From the NCBI RefSeq assembly GCF_017183135.1, contig NZ_JADDXW010000002.1, positions 124,001-188,000 of the forward strand: 64,000 nucleotides of DNA, in the 5' to 3' direction. A program made the translations under genes and the position numbers. Shown piece after piece: positions 30,950-39,999 of this stretch (its first letter is position 1; every line of letters begins with the position of its first letter). Under the pieces are notes generated by a model that was given only the letters and a program-made list of their open reading frames with translations, did not search any database and had not been told where the DNA came from. Source of the DNA: Aurantimonas marina. GTDB lineage: Bacteria; Pseudomonadota; Alphaproteobacteria; Rhizobiales; Rhizobiaceae.

Positions 30950-32593
30950 ATGATGGGCGGCTCGAGATTCGTCCCGATCCTGATCGCGGGCCTTGTCGGC
31001 CTGTTGATCGGCTGGTGGGCGGCACCCGATATCGATGAGGCCAGCGAAACCATGGCGGGACGGATCGAGGAGCTGAAGGCCCCGATCGGTCAGATCCAGA
31101 CCAATGTGGAGGCGTTGAGCACCCGCCTCTCCGAGCCGGCTGCCGACACCGGCGATGGCACCGTGACGGAAGCGGTCAACGCGCTAGGGTCGCGCATCGA
31201 CCAACTGACCAGCGAACTGCAAAGTCGCACCGACGCGATCACGCAGGCCGTCCAGGAGCAGGCCGGCCAGGCCGCCGGCGGCGCGGCCGCCAGGCTCGAC
31301 GACATCGCGGCCCAGTTGAAAAGCCTCGAAGAGCGGATCGCGAGCGGCACGCCGCAGCCGTCAGCGTCCGAGACAGGCACGGCGGCAGCAACACCCGGCA
31401 GCGATCCGGCGACCCTGGCCGAGCAGATCGGCGCGTCCGGCGCCATCCTCTTGCCCGGTCAGGCAGCGATCTTCGGCGGCAGCACGGTGCGACTGTCGGC
31501 GATCTCCACGGAAAACGGCAGCGCGACGCTGGCCGTCGGCGATGGCGAGAGCCAGGAAATTGCAAGCGGCGAAGCGATCAAGATCGCGGAAGCCTGCGAG
31601 GTCAGCGTTGCCGGCGTGGCCGCCGGTGCGGCCTACCTCGCCGCGCAAGGGTGTGAGCAGGCGGCCGAGAGTACATCCGAGGCGACAGCCGCGCCGGAAG
31701 CTCCCGCCGACGCTCCACAAGCCGCACAAGCCGCGACCGGAACGGCCCAGACGGATGGCGAGCAAGCCGCTTCGGCGGGTGGCGAACAATCGGCTCCGGA
31801 GGCTGGGGACCAGGCAGCAGCCCCGGCGGAGGCGCAACAGGCCGCGGCGGCGCCCGCTACTCCAGCAGCCCAGCCGGAAGGCCAGCAATCGGCCGAATCG
31901 GCCAAATCCGCTGGCGGCCAGCAAGATGGGAGCGGCAGTTCAGCCAACGTGCCGACGGGCGGCACGGCCGTCTTCGGCGACACGCGCATCTTCGTCTCGG
32001 CGATCGGCGAGACCGACGCCTCGCTCTTCATCGCCGGCAAGGGCCGCCAGACGGTCGCGACCGGGTCGGCGCTCGACGCCGGCAATGGCTGCATGGTGAC
32101 CCTCGCCGGTATCGAGGGCGGTCAGGTTCGGTTGACCGCCGAAGGTTGTGCGGGTGGCGGCTCCAGCGAGGGCCAAGCGGCGGCTCCCGCCACCACCGAT
32201 GGCGTGCAACCCGCCGCTGCGGCGGACGCCGAAACGGTGGCCCCGACCGCCGAAGAACAGCCCACCGATGGAGCGGGAAGCGGTACGGAGGCAGTACCGG
32301 TCGCGAAGACGGGCAAAGCGGCGGCATCGGCCGCTGGTGAACAGGCGCCTACGGCAGACGGCGACGCGGTCGGTGCTCCGGCATCCGGCCTGACGACCGG
32401 CCAGACCGCCACCTTCGGCAAGAAGAAGGTCTTCGTCTCGGCGGTCAGCGAATCGGGCGCGACGCTCCAGGTGATCGGCGGCGAACGCCAGCAGGTCGAA
32501 ACCGGCGGCGCGATCGATCTCGGTGACGGCTGCACGGCGACGCTCGACAAGGTCGAGGACCGCAGCGCCTTCCTCTCGGCGGCGGGTTGCTGA
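30950..32593 (+). CDS. Membrane-anchored protein with three two-Cys repeat domains
   Basis: A 547-residue protein with one N-terminal membrane helix (FVPILIAGLVGLLIGWW), then a coiled-coil-like stretch to about residue 140. Three copies of a domain of about 67 residues follow near 160-233, 333-400 and 480-547. Each copy runs as G-x-A-x-FG, then VFVSAI-like, then a pair of Cys 20 residues apart (for example GCMVTLAGIEGGQVRLTAEGC minus its ends). Linkers of 80-100 residues are rich in Ala, Glu, Gln and Pro. GGGGGAGGAC precedes ATG 30950. I recognise no family. Confidence 0.8.
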   Translation: MMGGSRFVPILIAGLVGLLIGWWAAPDIDEASETMAGRIEELKAPIGQIQTNVEALSTRLSEPAADTGDGTVTEAVNALGSRIDQLTSELQSRTDAITQAVQEQAGQAAGGAAARLDDIAAQLKSLEERIASGTPQPSASETGTAAATPGSDPATLAEQIGASGAILLPGQAAIFGGSTVRLSAISTENGSATLAVGDGESQEIASGEAIKIAEACEVSVAGVAAGAAYLAAQGCEQAAESTSEATAAPEAPADAPQAAQAATGTAQTDGEQAASAGGEQSAPEAGDQAAAPAEAQQAAAAPATPAAQPEGQQSAESAKSAGGQQDGSGSSANVPTGGTAVFGDTRIFVSAIGETDASLFIAGKGRQTVATGSALDAGNGCMVTLAGIEGGQVRLTAEGCAGGGSSEGQAAAPATTDGVQPAAAADAETVAPTAEEQPTDGAGSGTEAVPVAKTGKAAASAAGEQAPTADGDAVGAPASGLTTGQTATFGKKKVFVSAVSESGATLQVIGGERQQVETGGAIDLGDGCTATLDKVEDRSAFLSAAGC

Positions 32594-32620
32594 GCCGGCT
32601 CGGCAGCAGCCAATTCACAG

Positions 32621-32655
32621 AAAAGGCCCGCGATCACAAGATCATGGGCCTTTTT
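32621..32655 (+). terminator. Rho-independent terminator
   Basis: AAAGGCCC and GGGCCTTT pair, with an inner GATC/GATC pairing and loop ACAA, followed by five T. It lies 28 bases after the stop of the three-repeat protein and also separates it from the convergent helicase gene. Confidence 0.85.
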
Positions 32656-32715
32656 CACGTCACTTGGCTTTTCGCAGGCGCGGCACCGTGACTGTTGCCA
32701 CGCCCACCGGCTTGT

Positions 32716-33843
32716 TCACTTGACGATGGTCAGCGTCTCGGCTGCGCGGGTGATCGCCGTGTAAAGCCAGCGCTCGCGGGTTTCCTTGAAGGCCCAGCTT
32801 TCGTCGAACAGGATGACGTCGTTCCACTGCGAGCCCTGCGCCTTGTGGACGGTCAAAGCGTAGCCGTAATCGAAATCGTCGAAGCGCTTCTTGGTCGCCC
32901 AGGGAATGTCGGCGTCCGGGTCCTCGAAGGCCGCCTTCAAAAGCCGGATCTTGGCGGCGCCCTGGTCGATGTCGTCGTCGTCCGGCTTGACGATCAGGTT
33001 GACGCCGGGCTTCGCCGTCTCGCGGGCAGCCGTCATCACCTGCCAGAGCGAGCCGTTGAGCAACCCCTTCGGCGGATCGTTTCGCAAACACACCAGCTTG
33101 TCGCCGGCCATCGGCAGCGGCCCCTCGAAGCCCTTCAACTCGCGCAGTCGTGCATTGTAGCGCCGCCGCGTGCGGTTGGTGCCGACCAGCACCTGGTCGG
33201 CGGCGAGCACCTTGTCGGTTTCGACGTCGCGCTTGCCGATGATCTTGGCCGCGCCCCAGTCGCCATGCATCAGCTCCTTGCCCTCGCGGACATGCAGCGC
33301 CAGCTCGATGATCGGATTGTCGCGCGCCTGGCGATGAATTTCCGACAGCAGGAAATCAGGCTCGGCCTCGGTAAAGAATCCGCCGCCCGAGACCGGCGGA
33401 AGCTGGCCCGGATCGCCCAGCACCAGGATCGGCGTGCCGAAGGACATCAGATCGCGTCCGAGCGCCTCGTCGACCATCGAGCATTCGTCGACGATGACCA
33501 GCTTGGCCTTGGCGACCGGGCTCTGGCGGTTGAGCGAAAAGGTCGGCGAAACCCGCGACGTCCCGCTTGCCTCATCGGCGACGGTTTCCTCGCCCCGCGG
33601 CCGGTAGATCAGCGAATGCAGCGTGCGGGCGCTTTTGGCACCCTTCGAGCGCAGCACCTGCGCGGCCTTGCCGGTAAAGGCGGCGAACTGCACCGACCCG
33701 TCGATGCCTTCAGCGAAATGGCGTGCCAGCGTCGTCTTGCCGGTGCCGGCATAGCCGAACAGGCGGAAGATCGGCTGGTCGCCGTCTTCCAACCATTGCG
33801 CGACGGCTTTGAGCGCGTCGTCCTGCTGGGGTGAGAGCTTCAT
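32716..33843 (-). CDS. RecD/Dda-like ATP-dependent DNA helicase
   Basis: A 375-residue superfamily 1 helicase. Walker A is RLFGYAGTGKTTLARHFAEG near residue 35, and Walker B is LVIVDECSMVD, followed by ILVLGDPGQLPPV. The later motif is YALTVHKAQGSQWNDVIL, then LYTAITRA. This layout is that of short RecD2/Dda-type helicases without a long N-terminal domain. The start at 33843 (MKLSPQQDDAL) is chosen for the family N-terminus; 130 upstream residues in the longer frame are low-complexity. Probable role in DNA repair or recombination. Confidence 0.9.
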   Translation of the reverse strand: MKLSPQQDDALKAVAQWLEDGDQPIFRLFGYAGTGKTTLARHFAEGIDGSVQFAAFTGKAAQVLRSKGAKSARTLHSLIYRPRGEETVADEASGTSRVSPTFSLNRQSPVAKAKLVIVDECSMVDEALGRDLMSFGTPILVLGDPGQLPPVSGGGFFTEAEPDFLLSEIHRQARDNPIIELALHVREGKELMHGDWGAAKIIGKRDVETDKVLAADQVLVGTNRTRRRYNARLRELKGFEGPLPMAGDKLVCLRNDPPKGLLNGSLWQVMTAARETAKPGVNLIVKPDDDDIDQGAAKIRLLKAAFEDPDADIPWATKKRFDDFDYGYALTVHKAQGSQWNDVILFDESWAFKETRERWLYTAITRAAETLTIVK

Positions 33844-33932
33844 GGGGGCAAATGGCAGGATTCGGGGCGGAACGGCAACGATAAATCTCGTCTGGCGAAT
33901 TTGGTCCACCGCCCAGCGCAGGCCTCCTGCCG

Positions 33933-34268
33933 CTACTTGTCGACGCCATCCGTTTGAGGATCGTTCGCCAGCACGATCGGCTGGCCATGCGCGGTCGCCT
34001 GCGCGGCGCGCCGCCAGGCGGCGGTCAGCGCATCGACCTCTGCCGTGCCCGTTAGCGCTTTTTCGGCCAGCAGGCCCTCGAGCGCACCGAGAAAGCGCGG
34101 ATAGTAATCGGACCCGTCTTCGGCCGCGTCCGGCGCGTGCAGCGTCCGTCCGAGTGCTTCGGCCCATTCGGCGGCGGTGAAAACGCCGGCCTCCACGAGC
34201 GCGACCTGCAGGCCGAGAAGTTCGGCCTGCCAAGGCTCGGCGAAACGCTCGGGAGCCTCATTCGCCAT
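33933..34268 (-). CDS. Nitrile hydratase accessory protein
   Basis: A 111-residue protein of the nitrile hydratase accessory/activator type. The segments PWQAELLGLQVALVEAGVF, TAAEWAEALGRTL and DYYPRFLGALEGLLAEK resemble the N-terminal part of NHase beta subunits, as the family does. It probably acts in cobalt insertion and maturation of the alpha subunit. Its ATG at 34268 overlaps the end of the beta gene by 11 bases, as the third gene of the operon. Confidence 0.85.
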   Translation of the reverse strand: MANEAPERFAEPWQAELLGLQVALVEAGVFTAAEWAEALGRTLHAPDAAEDGSDYYPRFLGALEGLLAEKALTGTAEVDALTAAWRRAAQATAHGQPIVLANDPQTDGVDK

Positions 34269-34932
34269 CGTGCGGCACCGGTTCCAGATAGCTTTCGAAG
34301 GCATCGATCGAAACGGTCAGCCCGGGATCGCCGTCCCTGCCCCACAGCGCCGGTCCGTCGAAGGCGATAGTATAGAGCCATTGCGGCGCCTCCCCCTTGC
34401 CGTGCGCGTTGGTGTCCGGAAACACATGGACGCCGTGGACGATCTCGACCCGCCCGACGCGGCCACGGGTATAGCGCGGCAGCCGCGTGTGGCCCGTGGG
34501 ATGCATCTCGATGGTGCGCACCTTGTCACCCATGGCAAATCTGGCCGGTGTAGCCGCGGGCCGCTCGACCGGTGCGCCCTGGGCCAGCACCGCCGGCATG
34601 TCGGCGCCGGAGATCACGCGCTTCGGCTTTGGCGCCTCGGCGAGCGGTACGCCACGATCGAGTTCTTCCCGCGTGATGAAACCGTGGCGCTGCAGCAGAC
34701 TCTCGAGGGCCTTGGTCCAGATCTCGTAATAGCTCGAGCCGTAGTAGTCCGCCGGATGCAGGCTTTCGCGCGCATGGCGGCTTTCATCGATCGTCCAGGC
34801 GCCGAGCGTTCCCGCCGCGACGGTTAGCCCGAGCGCGCGCTTTTCCCAATCGGCGTGAAACAGCGGCTCGTTCGTCTCCGGCGCGATCGGGCCGAACCCC
34901 ATCTGGCCGCCGAGATCCTGCGGTCCGTTCAT
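34258..34932 (-). CDS. nthB: Nitrile hydratase subunit beta
   Basis: A 224-residue beta subunit. The start [16 protein letters not shown] is the canonical N-terminus, followed by [28 protein letters not shown]-type helices. The C-terminal SH3-like barrel is seen as [35 protein letters not shown] and [10 protein letters not shown]. Together with alpha it hydrates nitriles to amides. Its ATG overlaps the alpha stop (ATGA at 34929-34932). Confidence 0.94.
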   Translation of the reverse strand: MNGPQDLGGQMGFGPIAPETNEPLFHADWEKRALGLTVAAGTLGAWTIDESRHARESLHPADYYGSSYYEIWTKALESLLQRHGFITREELDRGVPLAEAPKPKRVISGADMPAVLAQGAPVERPAATPARFAMGDKVRTIEMHPTGHTRLPRYTRGRVGRVEIVHGVHVFPDTNAHGKGEAPQWLYTIAFDGPALWGRDGDPGLTVSIDAFESYLEPVPHDGE

Positions 34933-35582
34933 TGGCCCGCACCGCTGATCGATTCCGGCGCCAGCGCGAGCCCGGTCCCGATCATCGAGTCGCGCGTGAC
35001 CAGATCGGCCAATTGGCTCTCGTCGAGTCCCTCCGTCCCGGCCGGCCGCATCGGCACGACGAGATAGCGCATTTCGGCGGTCGAATCCCACACCCGGATT
35101 TTGACGTCCGGCGAGAGACTCACGCCGAATTCCTCAAGCACTCCACGAGGATCGATGACGGCGCGGGAGCGATAGGGTGGCGACTTGTACCAGACCGGCG
35201 GCAGCCCCAGCACCGCCCACGGATAGCAGGAGCAGAGCGTGCAGACGACAAGGTTGTGCGTTGCCGGGGTGTTGAACACCGCGCGCATGTGTTCGCCCTG
35301 GCGGCCGGTAAAGCCGAGCGAGGCAATCGCGGCCGTCGCGTCCTCGCGCAGCCACGCCGCGAACGCCGGATCGGACCAGGCTTTCGCCACCACCCGCGCG
35401 CCGTTGCGCGGCCCTACCTTGGTCTCGTAGGTTTCGATGATCGCGTCGATCGCGCCGCGATCGACCAGCCCCTTGCGGGTCAGGATCGTTTCCAGCGCTT
35501 TCACACGCGCCGTCATCGGATCAAGATCATTGTCGTGGGCGTGCCCATGATGATGGGCGTGATCGTCATGCGAATGGCTCAT
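34929..35582 (-). CDS. nthA: Nitrile hydratase subunit alpha, cobalt type
   Basis: A 217-residue catalytic alpha subunit. The metal-binding claw is [10 protein letters not shown] near residue 113; Thr between the first two Cys (CTLC) marks the cobalt form, whereas iron forms have CSLC. The N-terminus is very His-rich ([17 protein letters not shown]), a probable metal-binding tail. Later parts ([33 protein letters not shown]) are standard. First gene of nthA-nthB-accessory. No amidase or cobalt transporter gene is beside it. Confidence 0.95.
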   Translation of the reverse strand: MSHSHDDHAHHHGHAHDNDLDPMTARVKALETILTRKGLVDRGAIDAIIETYETKVGPRNGARVVAKAWSDPAFAAWLREDATAAIASLGFTGRQGEHMRAVFNTPATHNLVVCTLCSCYPWAVLGLPPVWYKSPPYRSRAVIDPRGVLEEFGVSLSPDVKIRVWDSTAEMRYLVVPMRPAGTEGLDESQLADLVTRDSMIGTGLALAPESISGAGQ

Positions 35583-35627
35583 CAGCGCAGCCTAATTCCA
35601 CCGCCCTCGCGTCGCAACATGCAAGGA

Positions 35628-36221
35628 TCACCTGAGCATCGGCACCAGCGTCAGCGCCAGCAAAATGCCCATTGCGATGTTGAACCATTTCAGCCGCACC
35701 GGATCGGCGAGGAAGCGCTTGAGCACCACCCCGAATCCCGCCCAGGTCGACACGCTCGGCCAGTTGACCAAGGTGAAGGCCGCGGCAACGAGAACGACCG
35801 AGAGGAAAGGCCGCGCGGGATCGGTGTAGATCGCCATCGCGGTGATCGCCATCACCCAGGCCTTGGGATTAACCCACTGGAACGCCGCCGCCTCGACGAA
35901 GGTCATCGGCCGCTCGCCGCCCTTCCCCTTGCTCATCTGGCGGGTCGTCGCGATCTTCCAGGCCAGAAACAGGAGGTAGACACCGCCCGCGAGCTTCAGT
36001 GCGATATGGAGAGGCGGATAAGCTGCCAGCAACGCGCCGAGCCCGAACCCCACCGCCAGCAGCAACAGGCAGAAGCCGCCGGCAATGCCGCACATGTGCG
36101 GGAAGGTCCGCCAAAAGCCGAAATTCACGCCCGACGCCAGCAGCATCAGATTGTTCGGCCCCGGCGTGATGGAGGCCACGAAGGCAAAGGCCAGCAGCGC
36201 GAAAAAGACGTCGGGGTTCAT
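35628..36221 (-). CDS. LysE/RhtB family transporter
   Basis: A 197-residue membrane protein with about six hydrophobic segments and the family motif ASITPGPNNLMLLASGVNFG near the N-terminus. AFQWVNPKAWVMAITAMAIY is the second motif. Members export amino acids or related small compounds; the substrate cannot be told. It has its own promoter with a palindromic operator at 36245-36273, and no regulator gene next to it. Confidence 0.88.
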   Translation of the reverse strand: MNPDVFFALLAFAFVASITPGPNNLMLLASGVNFGFWRTFPHMCGIAGGFCLLLLAVGFGLGALLAAYPPLHIALKLAGGVYLLFLAWKIATTRQMSKGKGGERPMTFVEAAAFQWVNPKAWVMAITAMAIYTDPARPFLSVVLVAAAFTLVNWPSVSTWAGFGVVLKRFLADPVRLKWFNIAMGILLALTLVPMLR

Positions 36222-36244
36222 GGAATTCAGCTCGAAGCACGGTA

Positions 36245-36273
36245 GATTTAGGTCAGTATTGTTGACCTATCAA
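36245..36273 (-). promoter_or_regulatory. Promoter with embedded operator upstream of the LysE gene
   Basis: On the minus strand TTGATA (36268-36273) and TAAATC (36245-36250) are separated by 17 bases. The spacer is filled by a perfect inverted repeat: TAGGTCA (36249-36255), seven bases, TGACCTA (36263-36269). This is the position of a repressor site. Distance to the start codon is 24 bases from the -10 box. Confidence 0.65.
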
Positions 36274-36349
36274 TTCGACCGCTCGATTGCAAGCAATCGA
36301 CTCCAGCGTCCCGGCTATCGGCCCTCGCCGTCTGGCCCGCGGCGCCCGC

Positions 36350-36922
36350 CTACATCCCCGCCTTGCCGCGCGACAGCGCCGCGACACCCGTCCGGCAGAC
36401 TTCGACGAGGCCGAGCGGTTCCATGATCGCGACGAACTTGTCGATCTTCGACGGCCGGCCGGTGATCTCGAAGACGAAATGCTCGATCGAGGAGTCGATG
36501 ACCTTGGCGCGGAAGACGTCGGCCAGCCGCAGCGCCTCGACGCGGCCCTCGCCCTTGCCGGCGACCTTGACGATCGCCAGTTCGCGCTCGATCGGCGCGG
36601 TTTCGCCGTCCTCCCCCGCCGCGCGGGTGAGGTCGACGACGCGATGCACCGGCACGATCCGGTCGAGCTGGCTTTTCAACTGCTCGATCACATGCGGGGC
36701 GCCGCGCGTGACGACCGTGATGCGCGACAGATGCTTTTCGTGCTCGGTTTCCGAGACCGTCAGGCTTTCGATGTTATAGCCACGGCCGGAGAACAGTCCG
36801 ATCACGCGTGCCAGGACCCCCGGTTCGTTGTCGACGATGATCGCCAGCGTGCGCGCCTCGTTCGCCTCCTTTTCGGGAGTGATGAAATAGGCCGAAGCGG
36901 GTGGCTGGACGGGTCTGTTCAT
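36350..36922 (-). CDS. ilvH: Acetolactate synthase small (regulatory) subunit
   Basis: A 190-residue regulatory subunit that gives valine feedback to the large subunit. The N-terminal ACT domain is LAIIVDNEPGVLARVIGLFSG then YNIESLTVSETEHEKHLSR. The second domain carries ELAIVKVAGKGEGR and FEITGRPSKIDKFV. It follows ilvB after 135 bases on the same strand, and both are under the leader attenuator at about 38.9-39.0 kb. Confidence 0.97.
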   Translation of the reverse strand: MNRPVQPPASAYFITPEKEANEARTLAIIVDNEPGVLARVIGLFSGRGYNIESLTVSETEHEKHLSRITVVTRGAPHVIEQLKSQLDRIVPVHRVVDLTRAAGEDGETAPIERELAIVKVAGKGEGRVEALRLADVFRAKVIDSSIEHFVFEITGRPSKIDKFVAIMEPLGLVEVCRTGVAALSRGKAGM

Positions 36923-37057
36923 GGTCGAACTCGGGACTCTGGAGGTGGCGGCACCATAGAGGCGCGCGCGAAAAAGAAAAGCGTCGGCCGCGGCGGTACG
37001 AACGCGTCAAGGCGCGAAGGCCGTCGAGACAATCCCCCGGGCGTAGCGCTGGTGCGT

Positions 37058-38842
37058 CTACACCAGCGCCTTGCCCTTGGCGTCGATGGCGCTCGCCACC
37101 GCCTCGTCGCTCGCCTCGTCCGGCAGCAGGATCTCGTTATGCGCCTTGCCCGACGGGATCATCGGAAAGCAATTGGCGAGATTGGCCACGCGGCAATCGA
37201 ACAGCACCGGACTGTCGACCGCCAGCATCTCCTCGATCGCATCGTCGAGATCGCCCGGCTTCTCGCAGCGGATGCCGTGGCCGCCATAGGCTTCCGCGAG
37301 CTTGACGAAGTCGGGCAGCGCCTCGGTGTAGGAGTGCGACAGGCGGTTGCCGTGCAGGAGCTGCTGCCACTGGCGGACCATGCCCATATATTGGTTGTTG
37401 AGGATGAAGATCTTGACGTTGGCGCCATGCTGAACGGCCGTCGACATCTCCTGCATGTTCATCAGCACAGAGGCATCGCCCGCGATGCAGACCGACAAGG
37501 CATCCGGATGGGCGATCTGCGCGCCGATCGCCGCCGGCAGGCCGTAGCCCATCGTTCCGAGTCCGCCGGAGGTGAGCCAATGGTTCGGCGCCTCGAACCC
37601 ATAGAACTGCGCCGCCCACATCTGATGCTGGCCGACCTCGGTCGACACGTAAGTCTCGCGGTGCTTGGTCGCCGCGTAAAGCCGCTGCACGGCATATTGC
37701 GGCATGATGACGTCGTTGCTCGGCTTGTAGGCAAGGCAGTCGTGCGCCCGCCATGTCTCGATCTGGTCCCACCAGTTCGCCAGCGCCGCCGGTTCGTTCG
37801 CCGCACCGCGCGCCTTCCAGAGCTCGACCATATCCTTCAGCACATGGCCGACATCGCCGATGATGGGCAGGTCGACATGGACGTTCTTGTTGATCGACGA
37901 AGGGTCGATGTCGATGTGGATCTTCTTCGAATGCGGCGAGAACGCATCGAGACGCCCGGTAATGCGATCGTCGAAGCGCGCGCCGATGCACAGCATCACG
38001 TCGCAGCCGTGCATGGCGAGATTCGCCTCGTAGGTGCCGTGCATGCCGAGCATGCCCAGCCAGTTCTTTCCGGATGCAGGATACGCACCGAGCCCCATCA
38101 GCGTCGATGTGATCGGAAAACCGGTGCTCGCGACGAATTCCCGCAGCAGCCGCGTCGCCTCCGGTCCGGAATTGATGACGCCGCCACCCGAATAGATCAC
38201 CGGGCGTTTGGCGGCGGCCAGCATCGCCACCGCTGCCTCGATCCGGTCGCGGTCGCCGTCAAGCTTCGGCCGGTAGCTCTCGTGCTGACGGATCGGCGGC
38301 GGCGGCGAGTAGATGCCGGTGGCGAACTGGACATCCTTCGGCACGTCGACGACCACCGGGCCGGGCCGGCCCGTGGTGGCGACATGAAACGCCTCGTGCA
38401 GCACCCGCGACAGGTCATTGACGTCCTTCACCAGCCAGTTGTGCTTGGTGCAGGGCCGCGTGATCCCGACCGTATCGCATTCCTGAAACGCGTCGGAACC
38501 AATCAACGTCGTCGGCACCTGGCCGGTGATGCACACCAGCGGGATCGAATCCATCAGCGCGTCCTGCAGGGCCGTCACCGCGTTGGTCGCCCCGGGGCCC
38601 GATGTCACCAGCATGACCCCCGGGCGGCCGGTCGACCGGGCATAGCCTTCCGCCGCATGGCCAGCACCCTGCTCGTGCCGCACCAGGATGTGGCGAACCT
38701 CCTCCTGCTGGAAGATTTCGTCATAGATCGGGAGTACCGCGCCACCGGGATAGCCGAAGATATCCGTGACGCCATTGTCCTTGAGCGCCTGGACAACCAT
38801 TTCGGCGCCCGTCATTTCCCGCGTTTCCGCTGTCGCTTCCAT
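37058..38842 (-). CDS. ilvB: Acetolactate synthase large (catalytic) subunit
   Basis: The 594-residue ThDP-dependent enzyme makes acetolactate or acetohydroxybutyrate (EC 2.2.1.6). The N-terminal [15 protein letters not shown] holds the catalytic Glu region ([15 protein letters not shown]). The middle domain binds FAD, and the ThDP/Mg motif runs from [15 protein letters not shown] to [14 protein letters not shown]. The start at 38842 ([12 protein letters not shown]) excludes 27 residues that would be read through the leader region. Confidence 0.97.
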   Translation of the reverse strand: MEATAETREMTGAEMVVQALKDNGVTDIFGYPGGAVLPIYDEIFQQEEVRHILVRHEQGAGHAAEGYARSTGRPGVMLVTSGPGATNAVTALQDALMDSIPLVCITGQVPTTLIGSDAFQECDTVGITRPCTKHNWLVKDVNDLSRVLHEAFHVATTGRPGPVVVDVPKDVQFATGIYSPPPPIRQHESYRPKLDGDRDRIEAAVAMLAAAKRPVIYSGGGVINSGPEATRLLREFVASTGFPITSTLMGLGAYPASGKNWLGMLGMHGTYEANLAMHGCDVMLCIGARFDDRITGRLDAFSPHSKKIHIDIDPSSINKNVHVDLPIIGDVGHVLKDMVELWKARGAANEPAALANWWDQIETWRAHDCLAYKPSNDVIMPQYAVQRLYAATKHRETYVSTEVGQHQMWAAQFYGFEAPNHWLTSGGLGTMGYGLPAAIGAQIAHPDALSVCIAGDASVLMNMQEMSTAVQHGANVKIFILNNQYMGMVRQWQQLLHGNRLSHSYTEALPDFVKLAEAYGGHGIRCEKPGDLDDAIEEMLAVDSPVLFDCRVANLANCFPMIPSGKAHNEILLPDEASDEAVASAIDAKGKALV

Positions 38843-38924
38843 CGTCGTGATCTTCCGTCTGCTGCCTGCCGGATTCGTCTGGCACCGTTTCCCTGTCCGG
38901 ATATTTGTGGGAAATCGGCGCAAT

Positions 38925-38948
38925 AAAAAAGGGCCGCTGGGGCCCTTT
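38925..38948 (-). terminator. Attenuator terminator in the ilvB leader
   Basis: AAAGGGCC (38928-38935) pairs with GGCCCTTT (38941-38948) around a 5-base loop; on the minus strand six T follow directly. It lies 83 bases upstream of the ilvB ATG and downstream of the leader peptide, as expected for an attenuator. Confidence 0.88.
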
Positions 38949-38952
38949 GGAT

Positions 38953-39003
38953 GCGCACACGTGGCTATCGCCGGGCGATCGTCAGACCGCCGCGCGTGTG
39001 CGC
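38953..39003 (-). promoter_or_regulatory. Competing leader hairpin of the ilvB attenuator
   Basis: GCGCACACG (38953-38961) and CGTGTGCGC (38995-39003) are a perfect 9-bp inverted repeat spanning the leader peptide stop codon at 38982-38984. A ribosome at the stop covers the distal arm. The exact alternative pairing with the terminator cannot be proved by eye. Confidence 0.6.
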
Positions 39004-39035
39004 CTTCGTACTACGAGAATGCTGTTCGTGTTCAT
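38982..39035 (-). CDS. ilvL: ilvB leader peptide (Ile-Leu-Val-Val)
   Basis: A 17-residue leader peptide, [17 protein letters not shown], ending in TGA. It contains consecutive Ile, Leu, Val, Val codons, the amino acids made by the downstream pathway. It is followed by two inverted repeats, the last with a T-tract. The ATG lies about nine bases from the -10 box of a good promoter, so the mRNA is nearly leaderless. Ribosome stalling under Ile/Leu/Val shortage should prevent termination before ilvB. Confidence 0.85.
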   Translation of the reverse strand: MNTNSILVVRRRTRAAV

Positions 39036-39043
39036 CGCCGATA

Positions 39044-39072
39044 AAGCTAAGCCCATCGGGACGGTCCGTCAA
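39044..39072 (-). promoter_or_regulatory. Promoter of the ilvBH operon
   Basis: On the minus strand TTGACG (39067-39072) and TAGCTT (39044-39049) are spaced by exactly 17 bases. Transcription should start near 39037, a few bases before the leader peptide ATG at 39035. Confidence 0.75.
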
Positions 39073-39158
39073 CGCAATTGTGCGCGGCTGCACAAGGAGC
39101 CGCGCACTCTCGCAAGCTTAGGTATCGTGATCTCGACACGCCGCGCCGATCGACGGCC

Positions 39159-39968
39159 TCAAACGACCGCCTCGATATTGATGCGCCGATACAACGCCTC
39201 GGCCAACGCGTAGATGCCGAAGGCCATGAGGCCGAGCCCGGTCAGCGAGAGCAACGCCCACCCGAACGACCAGCCTTCGATCGCCGACAGCGCCGTGTCC
39301 AGGCCCGGCGTATCGCCGCTGGCATAGGAGGCAGCACCGGTGAACAGCAAACCGGCCAGGATGAAGAACGTGACACCGCGGGCAATCAACCCGAACTGGC
39401 AGACCGGGGTCAACCAGCTGCGGACACCCTCGGGAATATCCATGTATTTTTCAAATCCGGCTTTGGCACCCTTGAAGACGTGGGCGGCGCCCGCCGCGGC
39501 CATGCCGGCGGCGATCAGGTAGGTAAGCCAGACGCCGTAGCCCGCCTCATAGGCCTTGGCGACAAACCCGTTTCCGCCACCGCCCCTTGCCATGCCGATC
39601 AGCAGGCTGGCCGCATAGAAGGCAAGCGCCCCGTAGGCCAAAGCACTGAAGATCAGGCCAACCCGCACGAACAGCCCTTTCGTATCGGTACCATGGTGGT
39701 CGACATCGAAGACGACCTGAATGATCCGCCAGGCGGCAAAGCAAGACAGTGCAAGGACCAGCACGCTAAGCAGAATGGTCCCGAACGCCGAGCCGGCAAT
39801 CTGTCCGACCGCGTCCTTGCTGTCCATCGCCTCGCCGGAGGCGAAGGCGGCGCGAAACGCGAAGTAGCCGATGATCAAAAACACCGCACCGCGTGCCGCG
39901 TAGCCGGCCCTTGCGGCGTGCCGAAGCCAGTCGCGGTGATCGTGAGTCAATTCCCGGGTGTTTGCCAT
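39159..39968 (-). CDS. DUF1206 membrane protein
   Basis: A 269-residue integral membrane protein with three tandem units of two helices each, the DUF1206 layout. Each unit begins with a G-(Y/L)-(A/I)-ARG-like motif (RAGYAARGAVFLIIGYFA, VGLIFSALAYGALAF, FGLIARGVTFFILAGLLF). Function is unknown. It precedes the ilv promoter region on the same strand but is separated from it by about 86 bases. Confidence 0.85.
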   Translation of the reverse strand: MANTRELTHDHRDWLRHAARAGYAARGAVFLIIGYFAFRAAFASGEAMDSKDAVGQIAGSAFGTILLSVLVLALSCFAAWRIIQVVFDVDHHGTDTKGLFVRVGLIFSALAYGALAFYAASLLIGMARGGGGNGFVAKAYEAGYGVWLTYLIAAGMAAAGAAHVFKGAKAGFEKYMDIPEGVRSWLTPVCQFGLIARGVTFFILAGLLFTGAASYASGDTPGLDTALSAIEGWSFGWALLSLTGLGLMAFGIYALAEALYRRINIEAVV

Positions 39969-39999
39969 CAGCCTCGCCTTGTTACACTAGGACGATACG

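Noticed and set aside
31542-32099. Arg-rich alternative frames inside the three-repeat protein gene
   Set aside because: They follow from the GC-rich Ala/Gln codons of the linker regions; no start site or family.
36287-38926. 879-codon plus-strand frame across ilvH and ilvB
   Set aside because: The largest shadow frame here. It is antisense to two well-recognised genes and is His/Arg/Asp-rich without domains.
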